Source: Alligator mississippiensis
Taxonomy: Eukaryota; Chordata; Crocodylia; Alligatoridae
Length of the DNA stretch: 64,000 bases
Assembly: GCF_030867095.1 (NCBI RefSeq)
Contig: NC_081824.1
Location: 395,264,829 to 395,328,828 of the forward strand
Direction of reading: 5' to 3'
Part shown: piece after piece, positions 1 to 11,370 of the stretch
How the letters are laid out: each line of letters starts with the position of its first letter
Numbering within the stretch: position 1 is the first letter of the stretch
The notes under the pieces: generated by a model
The model's input: only the letters and a program-made list of their open reading frames with translations
Told to the model about the DNA's origin: nothing
Database searches by the model: none
Translations under genes and position numbers: made by a program

Positions 1-929
1 TACTTGCTCTCCTTCTCATTTTCCCTCATCCTATTCTTCTGCTTCAGTGACTAAGTCTCAGTTCAGCAAAATGATCCCTTCAAACTTGCCTGGCCTATAC
101 AGATCCTAGTAACTGTCCTGTGATGTAAGTAGTCAGCGTTCAAATTCCCTTGAGAGAGATAAAACTTTGGCCTTCTTTGGGTAACTCTCTTTGCTACTAG
201 GCAATTGTGCAAACTCTCTTCTCCACCTCCCTATGTCTCCCTTCACTCCACACAAATCTCAGTTTAGTATTAACTTATGGTTTTTAGTTGTCTACAATTT
301 TGAGGACTTGCACAGAATTTCTGCGTATCTGTGGCAAAGCTAACACTCAACAGAGTAAAAATGGAGATCACTTCGAAGGCAATATTGAGTTACTCCTGAG
401 CATCTACAGTAGGGACTTAGTTGCAGAGTATGAACATATGGGCACATAAGGAATGTAAATATCTTTATATGATTCATGTTGTTATACAAGGTGAAGCAAA
501 ATATCATTGTGTGACTTAGATAACTAAAAATGACATTAAGTATCACTTACATCTCAAAGCAGTGAACTAGATTTTTCCCCAGGACTGGTCATGGTATTTT
601 ATTAGTGGTTTCTCTGGGATCAAATAAAAAAGGTAGTATTAACCCTATTCCTATTAAAGAGTCTTCTTGTTATGCATCCAAGGATCACACTAGGGGCACA
701 ATAGGCAGTCATATTCAGATGATTATCTACCATGTACTTCAAGCCCTTTTCAGCCACTGCTTCCAAGGAAAGAGTCCCCATGATGTAATCATGGCCCACA
801 TTTCTTGCCCTGGATGTAGGACCTTACAGTTGAATGGAATGAAACATATTGCCTGTTTGCTATCAGTTTACAAGCATTCCAGATCACTCTCTATAGCAGT
901 GACTGATCCTCTTCATTATTTACTGTGCT
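1..929. other. Intergenic, nothing recognised
   Basis: AT-rich sequence without convincing coding signal; the open frames present are short and show no family resemblance. Confidence 0.6.
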
Positions 930-1490
930 ACTCCTGCATTTTTTGTGTCATCTGAAACCTTTATCAGTAATGATTTTAAATTTTTGTTTTTCATGTGATT
1001 GATGAAAATGTTAAATGGCATAGATCTAAGGCCCCATTACAAATACATCTGCCCCCAGTGATTATTTCCCATTTAAAACTACATGTTGAGACCTGTCCTT
1101 TAGCCTCTTTTTATTCCATTTAATAGATGTCATGTTGAATTTATATCATTCTAGTTTGCTAATCCAAATATCATGTGGTATCAAGTAAAATACTTTGCAG
1201 AAATCTAAGTATATCACATTGAAACTATTACCTTTATGAACCTAACTTCCAAACTCATCAGAGATATGAACTAGTTTAACAGGATCTAGTCTCCATAAAC
1301 TCATAACTGGGGAGTTACATAATATAACCCAGCATTTAATTCATTGAGTTGTTTTGTTTTTCATCAATCATTCCATTGTTTTGCCCAGGATGGACGTCAG
1401 ATTGAAAAACTATAGTTACATAGGTTGTCCCATTTTCCCTTGTTAATTATTGGCACAGTATTTATTAGCATTTTATGAATTATTGCCATA
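930..1490 (-). mobile_element. Ancient CR1 LINE fragment (reverse-transcriptase region)
   Basis: Highly decayed, recognised by colinear CR1 landmarks in reverse: tgtcatctgaaacc, ttgatgaaaatgttaaatggc, gtggtatcaagtaaaatactttgcagaaatctaagtatat (split by mutation), taacaggatctagtctccataaactcat, and ttgcccaggatggacgtcag. These correspond to the ADDTK, FNxIFINDL and KAFDTV region of CR1 ORF2. No open frame is left. Confidence 0.6.
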
Positions 1491-2089
1491 AATAATAAAA
1501 ACTAAAGTTAAATGTTAAATGCATGAGCAAAGTACATGTGTTATGCCTTATCCTTGCTGATATACTTTTCTACTTGTGTTTGGGCAAACTCCTACCCTCC
1601 ATATACAGTCCTTACTCAGACTGAACTGTGACTTCTGTGTAATGTATGTGTGGAGATAAAGGGCACATTGACTGTAACTATATTCTGCAAATTAATACAT
1701 TTTATTTGCCACTGATGTTTTAACAAGATAAAACATCATTCAGGAGAAACGCTTCTCTTGACTGTAATCAGGATGACATTTTTTCAAATAATTTTATTAT
1801 TAAGCTGTCATCACATGTTTTCAATGCCAGTGAAAATAGAAACTTTATACACGTATAACTTCTATTTCAAGTCCATAGCTGGTCCCTGCTACAGAAGAGC
1901 AATTTTAAAAACTACTGACAATCTCATCCAAGGGTGAAAATTTACAGGAGGCTTTTAAAAATGACAGGTCTTTGCAGCAAATGAGAGTGTACTGCTTAGA
2001 AAAGAGCAAATAGAACTAAACATTTACTCAATACTGACTCAGTCCACACAGCAGACAGCAACAGGGATGTAAATGAAATGACTGTCTTT

Positions 2090-2336
2090 TTATTATTATT
2101 AGTTAATATTTACATCACTGTAATGCCCAGAGGCCCCAGTCGTGATCAGAGCCTCTTTGTACTAGACAATGTTACAAATACATACCAGTATATATTGCTT
2201 CCTGGGGCCATCAGTCTCCTGCTGCACAGTAAACTCATTAATGACTCATTTGTATTATTCAGAGAACCATTCATGTATACATAGGGTTGAATTCCTCCAG
2301 CTACTACAAAAAGTTCACAGTCTAAGCAGGTAAGTG
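2090..2336. repeat. Old dispersed amniote repeat
   Basis: The colinear series ttattattattagttaatat, gtaatgcccagaggccccagtc, ctttgtactagacaatgttacaaa and agttcacagtctaagcagg corresponds to a very common amniote repeat consensus whose class I cannot name with certainty. Strongly decayed. Confidence 0.5.
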
Positions 2337-4769
2337 ACATACATTATATTCCCTGATCAATTAAAAAACCTCCAGTTAAGCAAAGTATATAGTTGAGTGT
2401 TCACAGCAGTCTCCTATGTGTATCAGTACTTACAAGATCAGTGCAGTAAAAAAAGGGGAATTAATGAGTCAGGAAATTAAAAAAAAAAACATTTGAAAAT
2501 ACAGAAATGCACAGTTAAGATTCCTGCTTTATGCATCTTAAGTCTGCAATATGTTGGAATACCCACTCATTCTGTTGCTTCCCAAGTTCCCTGTTTCCTT
2601 GCCCACTGCTGTTCCACATGTTGCCTCTCACCTCTCTTCCTCACTGTTATTTTCTTCCTCCTCTCTTCTTCACTGTCCTCCAGCTCCATTCTTTTCCAAA
2701 GCACATCTTTTCACCTATTGCAGACCACCTAAGGAACTGGCAGCTTCAGACGGGTTGCACAATATAACAATCTCCAGCAATTACAGAGGTCTCTGGTGAA
2801 AACTAAATGCATTTAATGATAAATATTCCTGAGTTTTGATTATGAGTGTGGAATGCAACCTCATTAGAAAAGGGATCTCAAAATGGCAATCAATAAATTC
2901 TGTGAATTATAATTTATAAGAAATTGTAAATTTATGCTGTGTTAAAAATATTCCTCTTTCACCACTAGCAAGCCTCCCTTGCTCTTAGATTTAGTATTAA
3001 ATCTGCTTCCACCAGAAATGGAGTCAAAATTCCCCTTGAAAAAAAAACTGTCTTTCCCCCAGTATTTTAAACCTATCAGAGCTGGCATCCTATACTGAAA
3101 CTCCTCACACAAAATCCTAATTATGTTTGAAACGAGAGATTACTCAAGTAAACTTTGATTTTGTGAACTAGTTCTCAAGTAGATGAGTCCAGTAAATTAA
3201 GTTTTATCTTACTCTTCCCCCTCTACTGTTTCAACATGTTAATTGGGGAAAAAAATCTTTTCAGCTATCTGGCAAGCTCCTCTATTTTTAGGATTGACAT
3301 TGGAAACCTTTTATTCAATTAATTTTGGATTTGTTCTAAAATCTTTTCCTTCTACTGCAAAGGGACCCCTTTAGTCCCCATTAAAAGCAAGAGGGGGAAA
3401 AACACTTAAAGGATCATAAGAATACACTGCTATTTAGAAGGATATAAGGCAAGGCCACCACTGTAAGGGACAGAAGGGTTTTTGTCAGTTGAGTGTTTAC
3501 CAGATAAAGAAGAGGTTTAGAGAAAGGATGCAACAGAAGGGGGAGATGACCCACAGAGATCCTTGAACTAGGAACCTTATGAGTCTCAGCTGTGAAAGGT
3601 GCTACACTTGACAAGAACTGCCTTGTTCCCTGGGACATCAAGGTTTGTGGTGAGTGAAATGAGGAACTGGGAATAAAAGAAGGACCTGCTTAACATAGGG
3701 ACCATGAGGCCTACGTTGTGTAGGGAAAACAGTGAAACAGGAGGTAGTCACACTGCCCGGATCCCAAGAGATGTATTTTAAGGATGAAAATAGGTTTATT
3801 GGATTTATTTCTGATTAGTTTAAAGGGGAGGGGGAAACGCAGCTTTTACTGCTCTGGGCTGTATCCTATTTCACTCTTCCCTGCTTAAGTGGTACTTATG
3901 TAGAATGTAGATACTGTTTACCCGTGCCTAATATGCTCCCCTCTATTTGCCCTCTGACATGCTGGGAAGTGGGAGATGCAGGTTCAGATCTCATCCGGGG
4001 AAAGGGAGCTGACAGCCCCAGTCTTCCTGGGTAAGTTCCATAACTACCTGACCAGGCAGCCTTGCACTGACAATGGACTGAAATAACACAGACTGGTTCG
4101 AAGGTGGGACTTAAAAAATACTTATCCTCTGGCAACAGGTCAGATTCCACCATCACAAAGAAAGGAGTTGAACTGTTGTCTGGAAATTTTGCAGACCGTG
4201 ATTTTCCTTCTTAAAGTTCCTTGGCATCATGGTCTCTACCATGCTGCTTCTGCCAAACCCCTTCTGCACTCAGCCAGGTGCTTCAGAGCCCAGATGGATT
4301 CATCCTGCCTGCCAATGACCCTACCATCACATATGCCGTTACCTACATACAATGCTTGTATACTGCCTACATCAGATGGACAGGGTGATCTCTATGTGTA
4401 AGAATAAATGAACGCCAATCTGACATCATTTGTAGAAAGACACAAAAGATCCTGTGGCAGGATCTTTCCCTGGACACCCCATCACTGACCTCAGGATTGC
4501 TGTTCACAGGCAGAAAATTTGTAAAATAGTTTGAATGGGAAATCACAGGACAAGAAAGCATCCACAAACTGGACTGTGTTAAGTATGTTTTAAACAGGGA
4601 CTGTGGATTTTATCTTATTACCTGGATTAATTTTTGTGACCCCCTTTGTTCCTATGGATTCTTTGCTTGTATACCTCCCACAGCATTCCCCCTCCCTCTC
4701 CCTCCGGCTTTCCTACCTAATTGTATTCTAATCAATCACTCCACTTTATATTGTGCTCTATGCTGTCCT
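2337..4769. other. Intergenic, nothing recognised
   Basis: A C/T-rich stretch at 2570-2720 gives three overlapping open frames that reflect composition. I saw no repeat with confidence in the rest. Confidence 0.55.
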
Positions 4770-4910
4770 TTCACAGCATCTGATGAAGTGAACCTGGTTT
4801 CATGAAAGCTTGTGTAAATGTATTTTATTTACTTAGTCTATAAAGGTGCATATCTATCCTGCCTTCTAACTGACTGTAGACTGACATGGCTAGCTATCTT
4901 TCTCACCTCC
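4770..4910. repeat. Dispersed sauropsid repeat end
   Basis: catctgatgaagtgaacc, tttcatgaaagctt, cttagtctataaaggtg and gactgacatggcta appear in the order of a repeat very common in turtles and other reptiles. A reversed remnant of the same family is at 21449-21515. Class not assigned. Confidence 0.5.
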
Positions 4911-5015
4911 CCCAGGTCCCCATCCATTTTTTCTCTCCTTAGGCATTGCAGGCCTATCAGTATATATAAACTTATGCCAAGTGCTTGGTGGGCATAAAAT
5001 CTCTCCCTCCATGGG

Positions 5016-5053
5016 TCAAATCTGGCCCATAGGCCATAGGTTTCTAACCCCTG
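5016..5053. mobile_element. hAT (Charlie-like) terminus fragment
   Basis: Read in reverse it begins caggggttagaaacctatgg then cctatgggccagattt, the typical end of Charlie-type hAT repeats. The opposite end was not found. Confidence 0.5.
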
Positions 5054-5250
5054 TGTTGGGCTATATTGGGCTAAAAGCTTGAAAAATCATCCTCCTCTTC
5101 AATCAAACAGCTATTTGACATGTTTTTTTCTGTTTACACTTTGAGGGACTTAAATGGTTTTCCCAGAAATCCTATTCCACCAGAAAGCCTATATATCCAT
5201 AGAGGAGCTTTTTGAGCATTCTCAGAAGGCTTTTGCAGGCAAAATGTTTT

Positions 5251-6148
5251 CATAGTTGGTAGGGTCGGAAGGGACCTGAGCAGATCAGCAAGTCCGACCC
5301 CCTACCATAGCAGGAAAGAATGCTGGGGTCAAATGACCCCGACAAGGTGATTGTCTAGCCTCCTTTTAAAGACCCCCAGGGTAGGAGCGAGCACCACTTC
5401 CCTTGGAAGTTGGTTACAGATCCTAGATTCCCTGACTGTGAAGTAGTGCTTCCTGATATCTAGCCTGAATCTACTATCCGTCAACTTATGGCCATTATTC
5501 CTTGTTACTCCCAGTAGTGCTTGGGGGAACAGGGACTCTCCCATTGCCTGCTGGTCTCCCTTGACCAGTTTACAGATGGCCTCCAGATCCCCTCTCAGCC
5601 TTCTCTTGTGGATGGCTGAACAGGTTCAGGTCTTGTAGCCTCTCCTCATAGAGCTTGCCCTGCTGACCCCTGATCATGCTAGTGGCCCTCCTCTGGATCC
5701 TCTACATGTTGTCCACATCCCTCCTGAAGTGCGGCGCCCAGAACTGGACACAGTACTCCAACTGCAGCCTGACCAATGTCATATAGAGGGGGAGGATCAC
5801 CTCCTTAGACCTGCTTGTGATGCATCTGTGGATGCATGACAAGGTGCGGTTGGCCTTCATGACTGCACCCCCACATTGGCAGCCCATGTTCATCTTGGAG
5901 TCTATAATGACTCCAAGATCCTTTTCTGCCTCTGTGCTGATGAGAAGGGAGTTCCCCAGCCTGTAGGTATACTGCTGGTTCTTTCTCTCCAGGTGCAGTA
6001 CCTTGCACTTGTCAGTATTGAATCCCATCTTGTTCTCATCTGCCCACCCCTGTAACCTGTCCAGATCCAATTGCAGCCTGTCCCTCCCTTCTAGCATGCC
6101 CACTTCTCCCCACATCTTAGTGTCATCCACGGATTTGAACAAGGTGGA
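5251..6148 (-). mobile_element. CR1 LINE fragment with 3' end
   Basis: The left edge catagttggtagggtcggaa is the CR1 3' end in reverse. The minus-strand translation includes [73 protein letters not shown] and, in another frame, NGHKLTDSRFRLDIRKHYFTVRESRICNQLP. It is cut at the level of motif C (about 6148) and has frameshifts. Confidence 0.9.
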
Positions 6149-7128
6149 CAGATGGAAAGAGAATCTTCTGCAAAATAAAAACATTCATAAATTCATAGAT
6201 GGATTTTATCATCATTCACCATGATTCATCATTCATTAATAACTTAGCTATGCATTCAGGGAAAGAGTAAGGGAAAGTGTGGTTCTGACCTTAATATCTG
6301 CCCAGAGTGCCAAAATAAAATAGTGAAATCAATTAAAACAGTATAATCCATTGACATTAACCTTGAATCATTATTGGGATTCAAAGTCAACCACTATTTG
6401 TATTGTAAGTACAGAAAATACCTCTCTAAAAATATTGTTTCACTTTCCAATTTCTTCTGGATCACCTAGACAGCATTTACCTGATAAAATTTAAATGGCT
6501 TTTTATGTCCCTAAGGGCCAGAAAATCTTTTCTCTTAATGAAAGGTTAAATTTCATAAAAACTCCTGGGACATATCACCATGGTATAGTGGCCTGTACTG
6601 ACTCAGTCTAGCTCTATAACCTTCAAGATTCATATTATTACCAATCCACATAGACACACATTCATTGTTTTGCTAGATTCCACCTTGGAAATATTTCTAT
6701 TATCAATAGCTTTACATCCTGCACCCTACAGGAATGATTATCTTTTCCCCGATCTGCTTGAAGAATAGAGATTAAGAAATTGCTGACAGTCCTAGAGATC
6801 AGAGCAATATATTAGATAAAAGTCTTGGGCATCGAGTCTTCACCCAATTACTCACATACAAGACTGCTACTTTCATCTGCAAGTCCAAGAAGTTCCTAGC
6901 AGTAATTTTCCACAGAGACCCCCTTCCTTTTTGCAGGGGCAGTTGGTAATAAAAAAACACAGGGTAGATTTGAACCCTATAAAAAAAAGTCAGGTTGAAT
7001 TACCTGGAGGTGCTTTCTGAAAAAGTAACTATAATAACATTAACTGTACCTGTTCTTTATTGATTTCATTGGTTACATCATGGCCTCCATTGATAGAAAT
7101 GTTTATAAGGGATTCTCTTGATTCTCTG
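6149..7128. other. Intergenic, nothing recognised
   Basis: AT-rich DNA between the CR1 fragment and the 7.1-kb TIR element. Confidence 0.6.
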
Positions 7129-7712
7129 TGGGTGTGTCTACACATGCACTTTCAGGCTCAATAGCTTGTTTTAGTGCGCATGAAAGCAGCATGTAAAAAA
7201 CTATGTTATTATGTTAATGCACAGTAAAATAGGCTACTGCACATTAAGCGTCACCTAAAAAGTGTGCACTTTCACTACTGCACATTAAGGCAACAAAATG
7301 CTCATGAATTTAGTACCTCATATTAGATGGCACCTATGCACGAGCAGTGAGGCTGCTCCAAAGCACTGTAATTAAGATTAATGGAGTCTGCTGGAGTGTG
7401 GTAATTACCATGCTCCAGAAGCCTCCAGCATCTCATGTATCAGCATTTCTGCACTTCAAATGGCAGTGGGGACGCTTTATCTAATGCTTATTCAATGAGC
7501 TTTACACAAAGTGCCCCTGCCACCATTTTGAAAAGTGGGGATAGTGATACATTAGATGCTCTGGGTGCTTTAATTAGATGCTCTTGGAGCTGCTCTAATT
7601 AAAGCGCCCCTTCCCCTCCCCCCACACTCCCAGAGCATGTGTATAAACACCCAAAGGTACTAAATTTAGTGCGTATTAGGAAAATCGCATTAATGCTTGT
7701 GTAGACATGCCA
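7129..7712. mobile_element. Short TIR DNA transposon (about 580 bp)
   Basis: The left end ggtgtgtctacacatgcac and the right end gcttgtgtagacatgcc are inverted repeats. An internal imperfect palindrome ctggagtgtggtaattaccatgctccag lies at about 7390-7420. There is no transposase. It shares the TGTCTACACA-type end with other elements in this window (25.0, 34.4 and 41.7 kb). Confidence 0.65.
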
Positions 7713-8133
7713 TATGAAGAAAATATCCCATAATTTGTCTTACAAATGACATTTTTTTACTGCATTTCTTTTGAAATCAAAGAAAAACATCATGTGCTTA
7801 TTCCTTGTGAGAAAATGTTTTAGAGCATTTGCTGTGTGGATCTCACAGTCTCCATGGGTCCCTACTACTGTATCATTTAAGTAATACAGCATACGTATTC
7901 CAAAGACTGCAGTGTACAGTCAGGGGCCTGTTTTCTATTTCAAAGTGATAATCTGAACCCTGTTTAGCTGGTATCCTTACCAGGGGTGCACCTCTAAGTA
8001 GAAGATCTTGCTCCAACGTTTGTGCCACCCTGGAGTAGCATAACCTCTCACCAACTGCATTGATTTCCATTTTTTCTCAGGCAGCCCAACAACACAAAGT
8101 ACAAAAAAGACGATGACAAGAACATGGTGTAAG
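7713..8133. other. Intergenic, nothing recognised
   Basis: Ordinary AT-rich sequence up to the LTR target duplication. Confidence 0.6.
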
Positions 8134-8310
8134 GTCACTGTCGCAGGGCACCTTAGTGCCTGCTCCTAAGAGAGGAGAAACTGCCAGGGAGAGAGAGCCC
8201 TGGCCTGACATAACAAGCCCAGCCGAGGCTTGCTCAGGTAATGAGCGTAGCTGCGGGTTGCCGGAGCAACCAAGCGGAGCCAGCTGCCTGTAGGGGGCAG
8301 GGCCTGGCCC

Positions 8311-8318
8311 TTATAAAG
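8311..8318 (+). promoter_or_regulatory. LTR TATA box
   Basis: ttataaag within cccttataaagctt, the probable core promoter of the LTR. Confidence 0.55.
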
Positions 8319-8798
8319 CTTGGGGCTGAGGCCAGGCTGGCAGTTCTCTGCCAGCTGCCGGAGAGGCAGGAGCTCCCTCGGCCGAGATATGGGAAGGAGC
8401 CTAAGTCGCAAGTACAGCTCATGATAGCCCTGGAGGCTTGAGCTATGATAATGAGTTATGGCCATGTGGCTTGTGGTTATGTTACAGCCTAGGGGCTTGT
8501 GGTTTTGCTTTGTGTTTGTATTATTACACCCGGAGGCTTGGGAGAGGCTGTAGGGATTGGAGGAGGCCTCAATCACAGGGACCCCAGAGAGTGTGGGGTG
8601 CCCTAGCGCCAAGAGGGCGCATTATTTTCATAGCGCCAGGGAAGGCGCAGCTCGCACGCCACTGCGCGAGCAGCTGGCGGCAAGGAGCGCGACCAGTGGG
8701 TCACGGGCGCAACACGTAGGTTGCGGACGGGGACCGAGACCCCGGATTGCGTGTGGGGGAACATAGCCCCCTGGCCCCAGGACAGGGGCGGTATTACT

Positions 8799-8939
8799 GA
8801 GGAGCCCAGTGTGGGCACGGCGAGCCCCAGAGAGGGGGAACGCCATTGTATGTTATTGAGTAGCCCAGTTTGGGTGCGGCGAGCCCCCAGAGAGGGGGAA
8901 CGCCCTTGTACGTTATTGAGTAGCCCAGTGTGGGCACAC
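8799..8939 (+). repeat. Tandem repeat inside the solo LTR (60-bp unit)
   Basis: Two full units (8799-8857 and 8858-8917) and a partial third (8918-8939) share the frame gagtagcccagtgtgggcac ... agagagggggaacgcc ... gttatt, with few substitutions between them. Confidence 0.85.
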
Positions 8940-9504
8940 GGGCATAGTGAGCCCGGCCGCAGGCTAGTGCGGCAATCCCCCTCAGACCAAGGCAGGGTGC
9001 TGCGGTTGCCCCTGAGAAGACAGGGAGTAGCAGCGCGGGGAGCCAGAGTCAGGGAGGGTATCCGTGCGGTTGGCCCATAAGACCGGAGGCCCGCTAGAGA
9101 GTCCCGAAGCAGAACCACACCGGCAGGGGAGGCCCAGAGTGGGCTAGATGAGAGTCCCAGCAAGAGGCTGGGCATGAGAGAGGGAGCCCAGGGTGGGCCA
9201 CATTAGAGAGACAGACCGGACAACGTCCATTACATCTGCGAGGCTTGGGGCGTGGTATTAGGGGCTGGTAGAAGCCACGCATAGCCCATAAGGCTAGGGC
9301 GCTTGGGTAGCGCCCATTGTACGGGGAGACCCACGAGGGGTCCAGGAGCTGACAGGCCCGAGGAAACACAAGGCAGCCTCCCTATTACATATTACATCAA
9401 GACGTGGCAGGCTAGAATGGAGGGTGCCCTCGGGCCGGAGTAGCACGGTGAGAGGGCCTCAAGGAGATCACGGCCCTCCGTGAGGACCCCGCCGTGACAG
9501 TCAC

Positions 9505-10815
9505 AAATTCAGATGTTAGCAGTAAATCATAGGCTTGCAAATGCCAATCAATATATCTAGGGATAATGGATTCTACCTCAAGATATGAAAAAGGAGGTTT
9601 TAATGCTTTTTGTAAAAAAAAAAAAAAAATAATATAAGTAGAGCCTTGGAAAGTACCTCAAGACTTTTTCTGGTGGCACAGATAATTGTAGCAGCCATTA
9701 CTATATAAAGGTCAAATTCTGCTTTTGTTTATGCCAAAGAACTAAAATGATTGCATCTGAGGGAAGAAGCTGACCCTGAAAGATTTTCATTTAAGAGCAA
9801 GGGCTCAGGTCTCAATATATCTCAGTCCTGGTGAACAGAATTCAGTGTGTACCACTGTATCAAACTTGCAGCAAGTGGACCCAAGCACTTCATACTTGTG
9901 GAATGACACAGCTTTTCCACCCCTTCAGGCAGTGTTGCACAAGAAATGCAGTTCATTAGGAAATGGTAAGTATGGTTTATGAAAACTTTGGGAGATATCA
10001 CATCTCAATATCTGTGTGTTATTACAAACATTTTAGGAAAGTTCTTGTTATTGTGTTTCCTTGTGGGGGGGGGGGGAGTTGTTTTTATTTTAGGGTGGTT
10101 TTTGTACCTTTTTCTTTCCATTTTTAAATTTTGTGTCCAGAAAAAAAGGGGAAATGGGGAACTGAAGCAAGGAAAAAAAGGATATCAGGTGAGGGGGAAA
10201 AAGATCAATCTTGGTTCAGTCTCCCCTGCCCCCTAGGAGTGTGCACAGCAGCAGGGAGCCAGCCCTATCCCCGCCCACCCTCTGAATGAGCAGCCCACGG
10301 CGCAACCCTGCTCCCCGCTGGGGCCCTGTGACTGTGCATTGCGGCCCTCAGCCCCAAGCCCCAGGCACTACCCAGCTCGGCAGCAGCCCCTGCCCTGCCT
10401 TGCCCCCTCCCTTCCTCCCTATAGGAGCCTCAATCCCACCCCCCCCCCACTGCCTCTCTTACCTGTGGGAGCTGCTCTCCAGGCTGCCTGGCAGCCAAAT
10501 ACATATATATGCACATGGTGTTATCCTGTCTGATTGCCCTCTTCCCACTCCCTCCCAAGCCCCTCCAGGCTGGAGCTCTGCCAGCCTCCATAGAGCTCAT
10601 TGCAAAACTGTAAAATCCATGGGTTTCTCTGGTAAAATGAGAAATCAACATTTACCTCAAGTACAAGGTAAAATCCGCCCTTTTCTCCATTTTTCTGTGG
10701 GAAACAGAAAACCCAGATCCCTGATTATCATTCTAAAAGGATTTCAGGAATTAATATTCTTTGCAGAGGAAGACATAAGGTACATAGAGACATTGCACTT
10801 AAATCAACCTAATTA
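9505..10815. other. Intergenic with a GC-rich patch
   Basis: Contains an A run (about 9617-9629), a G run (about 10065-10076) and a GC-rich patch (10220-10600) that looks like an inserted repeat of unknown family. No gene recognised. Confidence 0.5.
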
Positions 10816-11370
10816 AGTGTTGATCTATACAGACATTTCAAGAGGTTGAATCGGGCAAAAAATGGCCAGCCTGATCTAACATAGTTCACCTGAGGAGGTG
10901 CACTATGTTGAATCAGGATCAGAAACAAGTTAACCTGATCTACCAAATGTTGGCACACATTTGGAGCACAGCCCCAGGGCTGAGAGAGCCCAGCCATTCA
11001 CCCCAACCCCAAGGCTGAGCTCTTGCTACCCACCCAATCCTGATCAGTTTTTTTTAGCCCACAGCCTCCTCACCCCTGGATGAATAATTCTCTCTGCAGA
11101 CTCGCCAGTCCCCACTGCAGACCTGGCATCCCCCTGTCCCACCAAATGCCCCCCTGGACCCACCAACCTCCCTTCCACAGATCTGCTAGGACCTCCTACT
11201 CTGACTCAATCCACCCCTCCTCCCACCCAATGTACTTACTTACTTAGATCAGTTCCCAGTGCGGTTTCCACCACCAATAAATGAGCAGAACCAGATCTAC
11301 AAACATGCTGCTTAAAGTAAGTCATATGATTGTAGTTCAGGTCTAGTGAATGTGTGAATGTACCCATAGA
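10816..11370. mobile_element. Probable short DNA transposon with internal hairpin
   Basis: Contains a hairpin with 22-bp arms (3 mismatches) and a 4-nt loop at 10870-10917. The edges (gatctatacagacatttc, and near 11350 gtctagtgaatgtgtgaatg) look like diverged inverted ends. Strings such as ctgatctaa and gcttaaagtaag recur in the 16.6-17.9 kb and 39.8-40.3 kb elements. Confidence 0.4.

Larger units (their letters stand above)
8139..9499 (+). mobile_element. Solo LTR (1.36 kb) of an LTR retrotransposon or endogenous retrovirus
   Basis: Begins TGTCGCAGGG and ends GCCGTGACA, i.e. TG...CA termini, and is flanked by a 5-bp duplication GTCAC (8134-8138 and 9500-9504). A TATA box (ttataaag, 8311-8318) lies after GC-rich sequence at a position expected for U3. 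A tandem repeat with a 60-bp unit sits inside. No internal region or second LTR is present, so this is a solo LTR made by recombination between two LTRs. GC content and CpG density are far above the flanks, suggesting it is fairly young. Family not identified. Long open frames on both strands inside it are composition effects. Confidence 0.85.

Noticed and set aside
8166..9369. Open frames of 90-190 codons on both strands
   Set aside because: They lie inside the GC-rich solo LTR, overlap one another in several frames and match no protein family.
10870..10917. microRNA gene
   Set aside because: The stem is short for a precursor (22 bp, 4-nt loop), and similar strings in other elements suggest a transposon hairpin; kept only as a finding.
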